The position numbers and the translations under genes were made by a program. 54,952 nucleotides of DNA from Parabacteroides sp. (GTDB taxonomy: Bacteria > Bacteroidota > Bacteroidia > Bacteroidales > Tannerellaceae), in the NCBI GenBank assembly GCA_028689545.1, contig JAQVCX010000011.1, positions 1 to 54,952 of the forward strand, written 5' to 3'. Positions 19,614 to 29,776 of the stretch are shown piece after piece. Within the stretch, counting starts at the first letter, position 1; each line of letters opens with the position of its first letter. The notes beneath the pieces are model-generated. The model had not been told where the DNA came from. It made no database searches and saw nothing but the letters and a program-made list of their open reading frames with translations.

Positions 19614-22600
19614 ATGAAAAAGTTGACTTATCTTTTACTTTGCCTAGTATTAGGCATCGGATTGGCCACGGCTCAGACAAGGAAAGTGACAGGTACTGTT
19701 ATTTCCTCCGAAGACAGTGAACCGATTATTGGGGCATCTGTAATAGTCAAGGGTACTACTACAGGAACAGTAACGGATTTTGATGGTGCGTTTAGTTTGG
19801 ATGTGCCAAGCTCCGCGAAGACTTTGGTGTTCTCTTATGTGGGTATGATTGCCCGTGAGGTTCCGGTACAAGACGTGCTGAGGGTTGTCCTTCAGTCTGG
19901 TACCCAGAATCTAGAGGAAGTGGTCGTAACCGCTATCGGTATGAAAAAGCAGGAAAAGGCGTTGGGTTACGCGTCCTCTACCGTGAAGAGCGATGATTTA
20001 GTAGCGGCCAAGTCCGGGTCCGTGATGTCCGGCTTGAGTGGCAAGGTAGCCGGTGTAAATATCTCGAACTCTGGAAGTACCGGATCTTCTCAAAAGGTTA
20101 TCGTTCGTGGTATTAGCTCATTCAGTGCGAACCAACCATTATATGTAGTGGATGGTGTGCCTATCATGAATGACTTCTCGGGTAGTGGTACGGAATCGGG
20201 CGCGTTGAACAATACGGTGGACTTCGGTAACTCCGCCAACGATATCAACCCGGAGGACGTAGAGTCTGTTACGATCTTGAAAGGTGCTTCCGCGACGGCA
20301 TTATATGGTTCTCGTGCGGCGAATGGCGTAATCATGGTTACCACGAAACGTGCCGGCGCTGAGAAACTAACGGTTACTTATGACGGATCTTTCATGGGAT
20401 CTAATGTATTGCGTGTCCCGCAAACGCAGGATCGTTTCGGTCAAGGTTGGCCGGATTGGAGCCCGATGGAAAATGGTTCTTGGGGACCTGCCTTAGACGG
20501 TCGCGAACATGCTTGGGGCGCTTTCTCCGATGGATCGAAAGGCAACTTGACTCCTCTGACAAAACCATTCTCCTATGTGAAGAATAATATGCGTGATTTT
20601 TATCAGAATGGTTTCGAGGCAAATAACAACGTATCCATCCGTATGGGTAACGATAAGTTAGGTTTGGTAGCTTCTTACGGAAATGTAAGCTCTACCGGTG
20701 TCATGCCGATGAACTCAGATAAATATCAACGTAATACGATCTCTTTAAGAGGTAACGCTAAATACAAACGTTTCTATTCGGAGGTGAACTTCAACTATGT
20801 CCGCAAGGACGTGACTCGCCCCAGTACGGGACAAGGCGGCGATGGCGCCACGATGTTCCAGGAGATCTTGCAACATGCTACAGACGTGGATATCTCCTCG
20901 ATGTCGGATTTCAATAATCCCTATTATAACATAGACAACTTCTATACGGCCTACGCTACCAATCCTTATTGGGTTTTGGCGAATAACCAAAATAAATTCC
21001 AAGACGACCGTATCTATGGTAAGCTTGAGATGGCTTTCGATATCATGGATGGATTGAAAGCGGTAGGACGCTTTGGTGGTGACTTCTCCAATTCGCGCCA
21101 GCGCAAATGGAACCAAAAAGCTACCTACACTCCGGGTTCTTGGAGTGATATGGGTGGTAAGAATCCGGAGGCCGGAACTTATACCGAGCGGACGGAGTAT
21201 TATGGACAGATAGACGCTACCGCTTATTTGAACGCGGACTATAAGATTGGTGAGGATATCGCTTTAGGCGGTGTAGTGGGCTGGAACTTGAATCAGCGCA
21301 ACAATTCTTATCTGGATTCTTATTTGTATGGCTTGCAACAAGAAGGATGGTTTAACTTGGCCAATGGAGCGGATAAACCGCTTACCGAGTCTTATCGTGA
21401 GGCCCGTCGCTTGGTTGGCTTGTTCGCGCAAGCGGAGTTTGGCTTTAAAAACTATTGGTTCGTAAACGCCTCTATTCGTAACGACTGGTCTTCTACGTTG
21501 CCTGCCGGCAAGAATAGCTTCTTCTATGGTGGCTTGAATACTTCCTTGATTGTCACGGATCTATTCCCCGATTTGAAATCGGACGCATTGAACTTCTTGA
21601 AGATACGTGCCGCTTGGGGTAAGACGGGTAATGACGCTCCGATCTATCGGACATCCGCTTATTATATCCCGACACAGGTGGGCCTAGGTTTTGGTAGTTT
21701 GTATTTGCCGATTAACAGCGTGATGGGTATGACGGAGTCTAATCGTTTACCGAATACGGACTTGAGGCCGGAGATCACGACAGAGTGGGAGCTTGGTTTG
21801 ACAACTCACTTGCTGAATAACCGGATCAACTTAGATTTCGCTTATTATAATAAGGATACGAAGGATCAGATCATCTCGGCGGCTTTGGCTCCGGAAACTC
21901 GTTATACGAGCATGACCCGTAATGTGGGTAAGATCAATAACCATGGTATCGAGGTAGCCTTGAATTTAATTCCCGTGCAAGTGAAAGATTTTGAATGGGA
22001 ACTAGGTGTTACATTTACGAAGAACTGGAGTGAGGTAAAGGAACTTTGGGGCGACGTACAAGAATATGTATTGAAAACGGGTTACTCGGTAGACTTCGTA
22101 GCCGAGGTAGGACAGCCTTTAGGCGTTTTCAAAGTGCCTAAGGTAGCCACTACGGACGATGGCAAGACGATTGTCACTAGCGCGGGACTTCCGCAAATAG
22201 CTGCCGGGGAAAAAGAGGTGGTAGGTTCTTCCACTCCCAACTTCTTGATGGGATTCAATACTCGCTTCACTTGGAAAGATTTCTCATTGAGCGCGGTGTT
22301 TGATTGGAGAGACGGTGGATACTTCTATTCTTATACTTCCCAATTGTTGACATTTGCCGGAAACTCAACAATGACGACTTACAATGATCGTCAATCATTC
22401 GTTATCCCGAACTCCGTGAAGGAGGTGAATGGCGAATATGTAGAGAACAATATTCCTGTAACTCGCTCAAGGATGTATAACTATTGGAATAACTCCTCCA
22501 ACTCGGCTCAATACAAGAACTGGGTGTTGCCGAAGGATTATTTTAAATTGAGAGAGATCACTTTATCGTACAACTTCCCGAAACGGCTTATGAAGAAAAC

Positions 22601-22784
22601 CCCGTTGACAGCGCTGCAAGTTAGCTTGATCGGTAGAAACTTGTTTATGTGGACTCCGAAAAAGAACAACTTCGTGGATCCGGAAAGTACGAACTACGGT
22701 AATGATATCTACTCGGAATTGGGTGAGTTCGCTTCTGCCCCGACGACTCGTACTTTTGGTGGTGGTGTGAAAGTGACATTTTAA
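19614..22784 (+). CDS. SusC/RagA-family TonB-dependent outer-membrane transporter
   Basis: 1056 residues from the ATG at 19614; the in-frame GTG at 19608 is a less likely start. After the signal peptide (ending LATAQ) come a CarboxypepD_reg-like domain (TGTVISSEDSEPIIGASVIV), the segment LEEVVVTAIGMKKQEKALGY, the TonB plug (SSFSANQPLYVVDGVPIMND; LKGASATALYGSRAANGVIM) and a beta-barrel ending in Phe (TFGGGVKVTF). It imports a bound ligand across the outer membrane with energy from TonB. There is no STN domain, so anti-sigma signalling is not suggested. It is followed 13 bp later by its SusD. Substrate cannot be told; no glycoside hydrolases or regulators are nearby. Confidence 0.95.
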   Translation: MKKLTYLLLCLVLGIGLATAQTRKVTGTVISSEDSEPIIGASVIVKGTTTGTVTDFDGAFSLDVPSSAKTLVFSYVGMIAREVPVQDVLRVVLQSGTQNLEEVVVTAIGMKKQEKALGYASSTVKSDDLVAAKSGSVMSGLSGKVAGVNISNSGSTGSSQKVIVRGISSFSANQPLYVVDGVPIMNDFSGSGTESGALNNTVDFGNSANDINPEDVESVTILKGASATALYGSRAANGVIMVTTKRAGAEKLTVTYDGSFMGSNVLRVPQTQDRFGQGWPDWSPMENGSWGPALDGREHAWGAFSDGSKGNLTPLTKPFSYVKNNMRDFYQNGFEANNNVSIRMGNDKLGLVASYGNVSSTGVMPMNSDKYQRNTISLRGNAKYKRFYSEVNFNYVRKDVTRPSTGQGGDGATMFQEILQHATDVDISSMSDFNNPYYNIDNFYTAYATNPYWVLANNQNKFQDDRIYGKLEMAFDIMDGLKAVGRFGGDFSNSRQRKWNQKATYTPGSWSDMGGKNPEAGTYTERTEYYGQIDATAYLNADYKIGEDIALGGVVGWNLNQRNNSYLDSYLYGLQQEGWFNLANGADKPLTESYREARRLVGLFAQAEFGFKNYWFVNASIRNDWSSTLPAGKNSFFYGGLNTSLIVTDLFPDLKSDALNFLKIRAAWGKTGNDAPIYRTSAYYIPTQVGLGFGSLYLPINSVMGMTESNRLPNTDLRPEITTEWELGLTTHLLNNRINLDFAYYNKDTKDQIISAALAPETRYTSMTRNVGKINNHGIEVALNLIPVQVKDFEWELGVTFTKNWSEVKELWGDVQEYVLKTGYSVDFVAEVGQPLGVFKVPKVATTDDGKTIVTSAGLPQIAAGEKEVVGSSTPNFLMGFNTRFTWKDFSLSAVFDWRDGGYFYSYTSQLLTFAGNSTMTTYNDRQSFVIPNSVKEVNGEYVENNIPVTRSRMYNYWNNSSNSAQYKNWVLPKDYFKLREITLSYNFPKRLMKKTPLTALQVSLIGRNLFMWTPKKNNFVDPESTNYGNDIYSELGEFASAPTTRTFGGGVKVTF

Positions 22785-22797
22785 CTAATTAGAAAAG

Positions 22798-24285
22798 ATG
22801 AAGAATATGAAAAAATTGAATTTATTATATATAGGATTAGTGAGCGGTTTGCTACTTACCTCTACGGCTTGTAGCGACTACTTGGATATCAATGAGAATC
22901 CGAACTATCCGTCTGATGTGACCGCGTCTACTTTACTCCCTTCCGGAATAGCCTCGACGATCGGCGTATTGGGCAGCAGCTATGAGTTATATGGTGGCAT
23001 GTGGTCGCAGCACTATATGCAGGGTCAGACCTCGAACCAGTATAATACGATTTGTAACTATAGTATCACGAATACGGCGGAAAGTCGTATGTGGACAACC
23101 TTATACGCTATGTCTCTTCCCGATTTCGACTTGGTCATCAAGCAATCCGAGGAGAAGGGTGAATGGAATTATTGGGCGATCGCTAAGGTGATGACGGCTT
23201 TTGATTATCATATCTTGGTCGATACCTACGGCTCTATTCCCTTTACGGAAGCGTTGAAAGCGGACGAGGGCGTCTTCAGCCCGAAGTTTGACGATAGCAA
23301 GACGGTCGTGTATCCGGGGCTTTTGGCGATGTTGGACGAGGTGATCGCTAAATCCGGCGAATTGGAGTCTTCTTCCTTACCGGCTATCTCTTCCCAGGAT
23401 CTTATTTTCGGTACGGCTAAGGGTAACGATATGAAAAAGTGGGTATCTTTCGCGAAGAGCTTGAAATTGAAACTTTTGATGAGAGACTTCGACGCGAATA
23501 AATCCGCTATCCAAGCGCTGCTGAACGAGAATGATTTATTGACGGTTGATGCCAAGATGGATCTTTTCATGGATTTGGAGAATAAGTCGAATCCTTTGTA
23601 TGAGAACGACCGTCGTAAATTGAATACTAAAAACAATATCCGTGCTTGCGCTACTATTTGCGAGTATATGAAGCAATACAAGGATCCTCGTCTGGCTGAT
23701 TTCTTTAACCCGAATGAGGATGGTAGCGGAACGACTTCGTTGAAATGCGGTGATCGCCCCACGCAATTGAAGACAAACCAAGTCTCTATCGTCGTATTGG
23801 AGCCTACAGATCCTGTTTACCTGATGTCCGCGGCCGAGGTCGCTTTCTTGAAGGCGGAGGCTTATGCTCGCTTAGGCGATTCCGGCAAGGCGAAAGAGAA
23901 TTATGATAAGGCGGTGACTTTGGCTTTCGAGCGTTGGGGAAAGGATGCCTCTACCTTTATCGCCGCCGATGGCGCGTATGCGTTCAATGATAGAGATAAG
24001 GAGTCGATGTTGACATCGATCTTGACTCAGAAATGGATCGCCGCCACTCGTTGCCAGGCTTGGGATTCTTGGTTTGATATCAATCGTACGGGTATTCCGG
24101 CTTTGGGTGCCGCGTTCCCGGATGAGACCGGTTATGTATGGGGGCAATTGACTCCTTGCGTAGGATCCGCTTTAGGCGTGGGAGAATATCCTCGCCGCAT
24201 GATGTATCCGAAAACATCTTCCGATAGCAATAGCAATACCCCGGATGTACTTCCTTTGCAGGAGAAACAATGGTGGCATAAATAA
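22798..24285 (+). CDS. SusD/RagB-like lipoprotein (SusD-like family)
   Basis: 495 residues (or 492 from the ATG at 22807). The lipoprotein signal ends in STAC; CSDYLDINENP follows, an acidic tract typical of surface-exported Bacteroidetes lipoproteins and of the SusD-like N-terminus (DYLDINENPN). Other family segments: LPSGIASTIGVLGSSYELYG, ILVDTYGSIPFTEALK, TAKGNDMKKWVSFAKSLKLK, and VYLMSAAEVAFLKAEAYARL. The protein caps the SusC encoded 13 bp upstream. It and the following small lipoprotein gene (38 bp apart) form one operon ended by the terminator at 24866. Ligand unknown. Confidence 0.92.
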   Translation: MKNMKKLNLLYIGLVSGLLLTSTACSDYLDINENPNYPSDVTASTLLPSGIASTIGVLGSSYELYGGMWSQHYMQGQTSNQYNTICNYSITNTAESRMWTTLYAMSLPDFDLVIKQSEEKGEWNYWAIAKVMTAFDYHILVDTYGSIPFTEALKADEGVFSPKFDDSKTVVYPGLLAMLDEVIAKSGELESSSLPAISSQDLIFGTAKGNDMKKWVSFAKSLKLKLLMRDFDANKSAIQALLNENDLLTVDAKMDLFMDLENKSNPLYENDRRKLNTKNNIRACATICEYMKQYKDPRLADFFNPNEDGSGTTSLKCGDRPTQLKTNQVSIVVLEPTDPVYLMSAAEVAFLKAEAYARLGDSGKAKENYDKAVTLAFERWGKDASTFIAADGAYAFNDRDKESMLTSILTQKWIAATRCQAWDSWFDINRTGIPALGAAFPDETGYVWGQLTPCVGSALGVGEYPRRMMYPKTSSDSNSNTPDVLPLQEKQWWHK

Positions 24286-24323
24286 GGTGGATCTATTTAG
24301 TATAACGTATAAAGAGAAAGAAT

Positions 24324-24836
24324 ATGAAACAGATAAAGAAAATACTGACAGTTTTACTTGCGCTAATCTCTTTTACAGCGTGTGAGACTTATGGTGATTA
24401 TGAGACTGAATACGCGGTTATTTATCCTCTTTGCGGAGAATGGATCGTAAATGTTTATGACGCTAACGGCCAGGCCGTGAAAGAAGGCGTGACTTGCAAT
24501 ACTTATAACACCTCGGACAACGCGGTGGATAAGATGTGGGTGAAAATGGGTTCGGCAGCCGCTAGCTACGGTATCTTGGGAAAAGTAAACTGCAACGTGG
24601 CTAACAAGGATTTTAGCGGTGATAACATCCCGAACCTCGTGAACTCTACGGATGGTACCACTTCTTCTTCCACCTGCTCCGTGGCTGGGGGAAAGGTAGT
24701 GCTGGAAGGTTACGACACACCCACCGGACATAAGGCGGATGCCATCGAGTTTACGATGACTAACTCCAATTACCCGGGTGAGACGTTTACGGTAAAAGGT
24801 TTCCGTAAGACCGGATGGGCTGGTGAGGATTATTGA
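24324..24836 (+). CDS. Small lipoprotein, lipid-binding putative hydrolase type
   Basis: 170 residues, third gene of the second susCD operon. The lipoprotein signal ends in FTAC, followed by the acidic ETYGDYETEY, which suggests surface display. The mature part is beta-rich (GEWIVNVYDANGQAVKEGVT; VVLEGYDTPTGHKADAIEFT) and ends GFRKTGWAGEDY. From memory it resembles the small beta-barrel lipid-binding putative hydrolase family seen beside SusCD pairs in Bacteroidales; I cannot verify this. By context it is a third surface component binding the same ligand as the SusCD pair. Confidence 0.55.
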   Translation: MKQIKKILTVLLALISFTACETYGDYETEYAVIYPLCGEWIVNVYDANGQAVKEGVTCNTYNTSDNAVDKMWVKMGSAAASYGILGKVNCNVANKDFSGDNIPNLVNSTDGTTSSSTCSVAGGKVVLEGYDTPTGHKADAIEFTMTNSNYPGETFTVKGFRKTGWAGEDY

Positions 24837-24865
24837 TCTTTAGAGGAAATCGAATAGAAAGAGAG

Positions 24866-24897
24866 GGTCTGCCATGTATGTGGCAGGCCTTTTTTTT
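24866..24897 (+). terminator. Terminator after second susCD operon
   Basis: 9-bp stem GGTCTGCCA / TGGCAGGCC with one G-U pair, 6-nt loop, then eight T. Confidence 0.85.
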
Positions 24898-25024
24898 ATG
24901 TGATTGCATAGGTGGCTTTTATGAGCCGCTGATCCGTGATAACAAACTTTTAGTTCGTAGATCGTGCCGCAAAGAACTTATTATCGTTTCTTCGTGCCTA
25001 CAATCAGATAATAGATAAAGTATC

Positions 25025-26197
25025 ATGGAAAAAGTAATTTACAACTTAGTGTTTAATCGAAAAAAGCAATTGAACGCGGAAGGAAAAGCTTTGATTCAAG
25101 TGGAGGCCTATCTGAATAGGCAAAAGAGGTATTTCTCGACGAAGGTTTATGTGAGGCCTTGTCAATGGGACAACAAGCGGCGTTCCATAAAGAACCATCC
25201 GAATATGGACGCGTTAAACCTGTATCTCCAAAACTCTGTGATGGAGTTGGAGAGGAATGAGCTGGAGAAGAGACAGGCGAATAACGGTTTTTCGCTGAAG
25301 GATCTGCGTGAGGAGACTTCCTCTGCATCCACGTCTTCCTCTTTTATTGTTTTCATGCGTGAGGAGGTTTTACATAGTAATTTGAGAGAATCGACATTGA
25401 AAAACCATTTGTCCACGTTGCATATCCTATCCTTATATAAAAAGGATGTTCTCTTTAAGGATGTTAGTTTCAACTTCTTATGCGATTTTGAATATTTCTT
25501 GTTGAAGCAGGGGTATCATCGGAATACGATAGCTAAACACATGAAGCATTTGAAACGATACGTCAACTTGGCGATCAATAAGGAGCTGTTCGAGTTGCAC
25601 AAATATCCTTTCCGGAAATATAAGATTAAATACCAGGAGAGTAAGCGTACGCATCTAACGCCAGAGGAGCTGGGCCGTTTGGAAAACTTAAAGCTGGACG
25701 GGCAGCGTACATTGCGCCGATGCCTGGATATGTTTTTATTTAGTTGCTACACGGGACTGCGCTTCTCAGACATAGTAAGCATCACGAAAGAGAACTTCTT
25801 GATTATTGATGATAAGGTTTGGTTGGTGTATTCATCGGTGAAGACAGACGTGAGCGTCCGTTTGCCGCTATTCCTCCTGTTCGAGGGTAAATCTTTACCT
25901 ATCTATGAGCGATATCGGAAGGCTCCGAGAAACCTCTTTGGTGTTTCCTTGTCCTCTAATTCAAACGTGAATAAGCAATTACACCGGATCAGCCAATTGG
26001 CGGGCATCGATAAGAAGGTCTCTTTCCACCTCGCTCGGCATACGAACGCTACCTTATTATTATATAATGGGGCGAATATAACTACGGTACAAAAGTTGTT
26101 AGGCCATAAAAGCGTTCGTACTACCGAGATATACAGTAATATCATGGATATGACAATTGTCCGTGACTTAGAAAAAATAGAGGCACGCGTCGAATGA
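25025..26197 (+). CDS. Tyrosine recombinase (integrase family)
   Basis: 390 residues. Domains: an arm-type DNA-binding region at the N-terminus (about 1-90, Bacteroidetes Arm-DNA-bind_5 style), a SAM-like core-binding domain (about 105-205) and the catalytic domain (about 210-385). All catalytic residues are present: Arg246 (GLRFSD), Lys273 (SSVKTD), His335 and Arg338 (FHLARHT), His361 (LLGHKS) and Tyr370 (EIYSNI). It should cut and rejoin DNA at a specific site. It sits between two susCD operons with no other mobile genes, att repeats or tRNA adjoining, so it is more likely a local or remote DNA-shuffling recombinase than a prophage integrase. No inverted repeats are evident on either side. 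Start ATG at 25025; no clear promoter. Confidence 0.92.
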   Translation: MEKVIYNLVFNRKKQLNAEGKALIQVEAYLNRQKRYFSTKVYVRPCQWDNKRRSIKNHPNMDALNLYLQNSVMELERNELEKRQANNGFSLKDLREETSSASTSSSFIVFMREEVLHSNLRESTLKNHLSTLHILSLYKKDVLFKDVSFNFLCDFEYFLLKQGYHRNTIAKHMKHLKRYVNLAINKELFELHKYPFRKYKIKYQESKRTHLTPEELGRLENLKLDGQRTLRRCLDMFLFSCYTGLRFSDIVSITKENFLIIDDKVWLVYSSVKTDVSVRLPLFLLFEGKSLPIYERYRKAPRNLFGVSLSSNSNVNKQLHRISQLAGIDKKVSFHLARHTNATLLLYNGANITTVQKLLGHKSVRTTEIYSNIMDMTIVRDLEKIEARVE

Positions 26198-26432
26198 AGC
26201 CATTCATACACTACTTTTCTATGATTTCCCAAGAGGTAAGTATTAAAAACATGAAAAAAATACCAAATGCTAAGCCTATTTAATCTAACAAAATGAAATA
26301 TTATGCTTCTCTATTTTAGGTATATTTCTATTTGCTAGTTATTGATATTCCATTATTAACTTTAAATATTGACATATTGCTAATATAGATACTTAATAAA
26401 ATGAAGAGAAAGCGTCTGCTAAATGATAATTT

Positions 26433-26464
26433 ATTGGTTTTGTAGTTCTTTTTTTATACTTTTG
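26433..26464 (+). promoter_or_regulatory. Promoter of the third susC
   Basis: TACTTTTG at 26457-26464 with ATTG at 26433-26436, spacing 20 bp (a closer TTTG at 26439 is too near). The leader is about 110 nt. The rest of 26198-26581 is AT-rich and shows no other structure. Confidence 0.55.
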
Positions 26465-26581
26465 CAATCGTTTTTTGATAAATGGTATGTCGTAAAACAT
26501 AAATAGCGCTTCATAAAAGGCTATTGGAAGCGATTAGGTAATAGTGTATTTTCTTTAAGTTTAATAAATAAGAGTGTGTTT

Positions 26582-29500
26582 ATGAAGAAAAAGTTGACTT
26601 CTGTGCTACTGTTTCTAGCGATGAGCGTAGGAGCAGTTTCAGCCCAGACTTCAAAGATTACCGGTAAGGTAGTCGGAGAAGATGGTGAGCCGGTGATCGG
26701 TGCGTCCATTATCGTAAAAGGAACGACTGTGGGAACAGTTACGGATTTTGACGGTAATTTTACCTTGGATGTCCCTAACGATGGTAAGCAATTAGTAGTA
26801 TCATACATCGGTATGAAATCGAAGGAAGTAGTTGTGTCTTCCAATGTAAATGTAACATTAATGTCGGATACCCAGAATCTGGATGAGGTCGTGGTAACGG
26901 CGATGGGTATCAAGCGTGAACGTAAGGCGTTGGGTTACGCTGCGCAAGATTTAAAGTCGGATGATTTGAATAAGAGCGGTACTACCTCTTTAGCGAACGC
27001 TATTCAAGGTAAGTTGACCGGTGTGGATATTCGTCAGTCTTCCGGTGCTCCGGGTGCTTCCGCACAGATCACGATCCGTGGTGCTCGTTCTTTCGATGGT
27101 AATAACCAGCCATTGTATGTGATTGATGGTATGCCTATCAATACGGCTGCAGATGTCGATACGGGTGCCTCTGTCTCTGGCGCCAATTATGCGGATCGTA
27201 GTATTGATATCAATCCTGAGGATATTGAGACTATTAACGTGTTGAAAGGGCAGGCTGCTTCTGCCTTGTATGGTATCCGTGCGTCTAATGGTGTAATTGT
27301 GATTACCACAAAACGCGGATCAAACCAAAAGAAGGGTCGTCCTCAAGTGACTGTATCTACAAACTTGAGTGCACAGCGTGTGTCTCGTAAGTTCGAACAT
27401 CAAGATGTGTACGCTCAAGGTAATAGCTATGATGCTTACAATCCTACATCTTCCATGACTTGGGGACCGAAAATCAGCGACTTGGCTAACGATGCTAAAT
27501 ATGGTGGTAACACAGACAACGCTTATACGAAAGCGGACGGTATGCATCAAGGTATGTATTACAACCCGAAACGTGCGGAGGCTGGATTGGATGGCTGGAC
27601 TACACCTCAGATTTACGATAACGTAGGTGATTTCTTAGGAACCGGTTTCACGGAGAATACAAACTTTAATATTTCACAGGCATTGAACGGCGTGAATTAC
27701 TCTGTTGGTGTCAGCAACTCTCACCAAAAGGGTATAATCCCTTCTACCGGCATGGATCGTTGGGGTGCCCGTGGTTTGGTAGACTGGAAGATCAATAATG
27801 AATGGAAGTCTGGTTTCTCAGCTAATTATTCTTCAAGTAAGATCACGAGTGCTCCGGGCGCTAACTCCGGTATTATAAACGTAGTATATTCCGCTCCTGC
27901 TGAATATGATTTGAAAGGCATTCCTTTCAGTGCCCCGAATGATCCGACTAAGCAGATCTTGTTCCGCTCGACTAGCTTTAACAACCCTTATTGGTGGGCT
28001 GAGAATGATGAGTATCGCCAGCATACCAACCGTGCTTTCGGTAACGCTTATGTAGAATATGAGCCGAAACTGGGCTGGGGCGATAATATGTCATTGCGTT
28101 TTCGCGAGCAAGCAGGTTTGGATATTTGGACTTCCGACTACAACGATATCGCAGAGATCGGTTCTGCTGCCAACACGAAAGGACAGATTGATAACTACGG
28201 TTCGCAACACAATGTGTTCAATAACTTGTTTACGGCAAACTTCGATGGTAAGTTTGGTGACGAGGACGAGTGGGGCGTTAATGTGGTATTAGGTAACGAG
28301 GTGAACCATGAAAATATCCGTAAATGGAGTTCTACCGGTTATAATTTGAACTTCTACGGCTTACCTACGATCTCTAACACGACCTCAATTTCTGCTTATG
28401 AGTACAATCGTCAAGAGCGTACGGTTGGTTTCTTCGGTAGTGCCTCTGTTTCTTGGAAAGACCAGTTGTATCTGACGGTCACTGGCCGTAACGACAATGT
28501 CTCTACCATGCCGCGCGGTAGCCGCAGCTTCTTCTATCCTTCCGTTTCTTTGGGTTGGGAGTTTACGAGACTTTCTTTCTTGGAGAATAATAGTGTGCTG
28601 AACTATGGTAAGTTGCGCGGATCTTTTGCGCAAGTAGGCCAGGCCGGACAATATTATAATACTTATTACTCTCTGCCAGTATATGGTGGTGGTTTTTACC
28701 AATATTCGCCGGTCTCTTATCCGTTGCCTAGTGGCGTGTCTTCCTATGTTCCTTATGCTAAGTTCTACGATCAGAACTTGAAGCCTCAGAACACGGCTAA
28801 CTGGGAGATTGGTACAGACTTGCAGTTCTTTGGGGGACGTATCAAAGCGGAGTATACCTATAGCTTGCAGAATGTTACGGATCAGATCTTCGCTGTTCCG
28901 GTTGACGCTACCACGGGTTACAGTGAAATGTTGACCAATGCGGGTAAGATGCAAACGAAATCGCATGAGTTATCTTTGAACTTTGCGATCTTGCAAGCTC
29001 GGGATTATGACTTGAATCTAGGTATTAACTTTACTAGTATTAGAAACAAGGTTATCGAATTGGCTCCGGGTGTTGAGTCTATCATGTTGGGTGGTTTCGT
29101 TGAGCCGCAGATACGTGCGCAGGCTGGTTGTAACTATCCTAACATCTATGGTAATGCTTTTAAACGTGACGAGGCTGGTAATATTTTATTGTTGAACGGT
29201 CTGCCTCAGGTAAGCGGTGCTATGCAAGACTTAGGTAACTGTTCTCCTGATTTTACTACAGGTATCACCTTGGGAGGTCGATACAAACGAGTTTCTATCT
29301 CGACAACATGGAGCTGGCAGCAGGGTGGTAAGATGTATCATGGCACAAGCTTGACAATGAACTATTTCGGTGCCACGAAGGAATCTTTGCCTTACCATGA
29401 GGGAACTATGATTGCCGAGGGTATCGATGAGGCTACGGGCGAGAAGAATAAGATAGAGGTAAGCAAGCAAGATTATTGGATGTCTTATAATGACGTGACC

Positions 29501-29746
29501 GAGGCTGGTATTTATAGTACCTCATTCTTGAAATTGCGTGACTTAACCTTGACGTATCAGTTGCCGAAGTTCTGTGGCGTAGACTTGTCTGTTTACGGTT
29601 TTGCCCGTAACCTGTTGTTGTGGGCAGAGCTACCTAACTTCGATCCGGAATCTTCGCAAGGTAATAACAACATGGGTGGTTACTTCGAGAGATTCTCCGT
29701 ACCTAATACATCTAGCTTTGGTGGTGGATTGACAGTTGCATTCTAA
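26582..29746 (+). CDS. SusC/RagA-family TonB-dependent outer-membrane transporter
   Basis: 1054 residues from the ATG at 26582 (GTG at 26576 is less likely). The signal peptide ends VSAQ. Then come a CarboxypepD_reg-like domain (GEDGEPVIGASIIVKGTTVG), LDEVVVTAMGIKRERKALGY, a plug (DGNNQPLYVIDGMPINTAAD; LKGQAASALYGIRASNGVIV) and a barrel ending in Phe (SFGGGLTVAF). Together with the SusD gene 30 bp downstream it forms a TonB-dependent importer. The initiator region (GAGTGTGTTTATGA) matches the other two susC genes of the window. It lies directly downstream of the recombinase gene. Substrate unknown. Confidence 0.95.
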   Translation: MKKKLTSVLLFLAMSVGAVSAQTSKITGKVVGEDGEPVIGASIIVKGTTVGTVTDFDGNFTLDVPNDGKQLVVSYIGMKSKEVVVSSNVNVTLMSDTQNLDEVVVTAMGIKRERKALGYAAQDLKSDDLNKSGTTSLANAIQGKLTGVDIRQSSGAPGASAQITIRGARSFDGNNQPLYVIDGMPINTAADVDTGASVSGANYADRSIDINPEDIETINVLKGQAASALYGIRASNGVIVITTKRGSNQKKGRPQVTVSTNLSAQRVSRKFEHQDVYAQGNSYDAYNPTSSMTWGPKISDLANDAKYGGNTDNAYTKADGMHQGMYYNPKRAEAGLDGWTTPQIYDNVGDFLGTGFTENTNFNISQALNGVNYSVGVSNSHQKGIIPSTGMDRWGARGLVDWKINNEWKSGFSANYSSSKITSAPGANSGIINVVYSAPAEYDLKGIPFSAPNDPTKQILFRSTSFNNPYWWAENDEYRQHTNRAFGNAYVEYEPKLGWGDNMSLRFREQAGLDIWTSDYNDIAEIGSAANTKGQIDNYGSQHNVFNNLFTANFDGKFGDEDEWGVNVVLGNEVNHENIRKWSSTGYNLNFYGLPTISNTTSISAYEYNRQERTVGFFGSASVSWKDQLYLTVTGRNDNVSTMPRGSRSFFYPSVSLGWEFTRLSFLENNSVLNYGKLRGSFAQVGQAGQYYNTYYSLPVYGGGFYQYSPVSYPLPSGVSSYVPYAKFYDQNLKPQNTANWEIGTDLQFFGGRIKAEYTYSLQNVTDQIFAVPVDATTGYSEMLTNAGKMQTKSHELSLNFAILQARDYDLNLGINFTSIRNKVIELAPGVESIMLGGFVEPQIRAQAGCNYPNIYGNAFKRDEAGNILLLNGLPQVSGAMQDLGNCSPDFTTGITLGGRYKRVSISTTWSWQQGGKMYHGTSLTMNYFGATKESLPYHEGTMIAEGIDEATGEKNKIEVSKQDYWMSYNDVTEAGIYSTSFLKLRDLTLTYQLPKFCGVDLSVYGFARNLLLWAELPNFDPESSQGNNNMGGYFERFSVPNTSSFGGGLTVAF

Positions 29747-29776
29747 ACATTAAAAATTAATCAGTAATAAAGAGTT

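Noticed and set aside
24837-26581. Invertible promoter flanked by inverted repeats next to the recombinase
   Set aside because: Reading both flanks shows no inverted repeat pair beyond the terminator hairpin.
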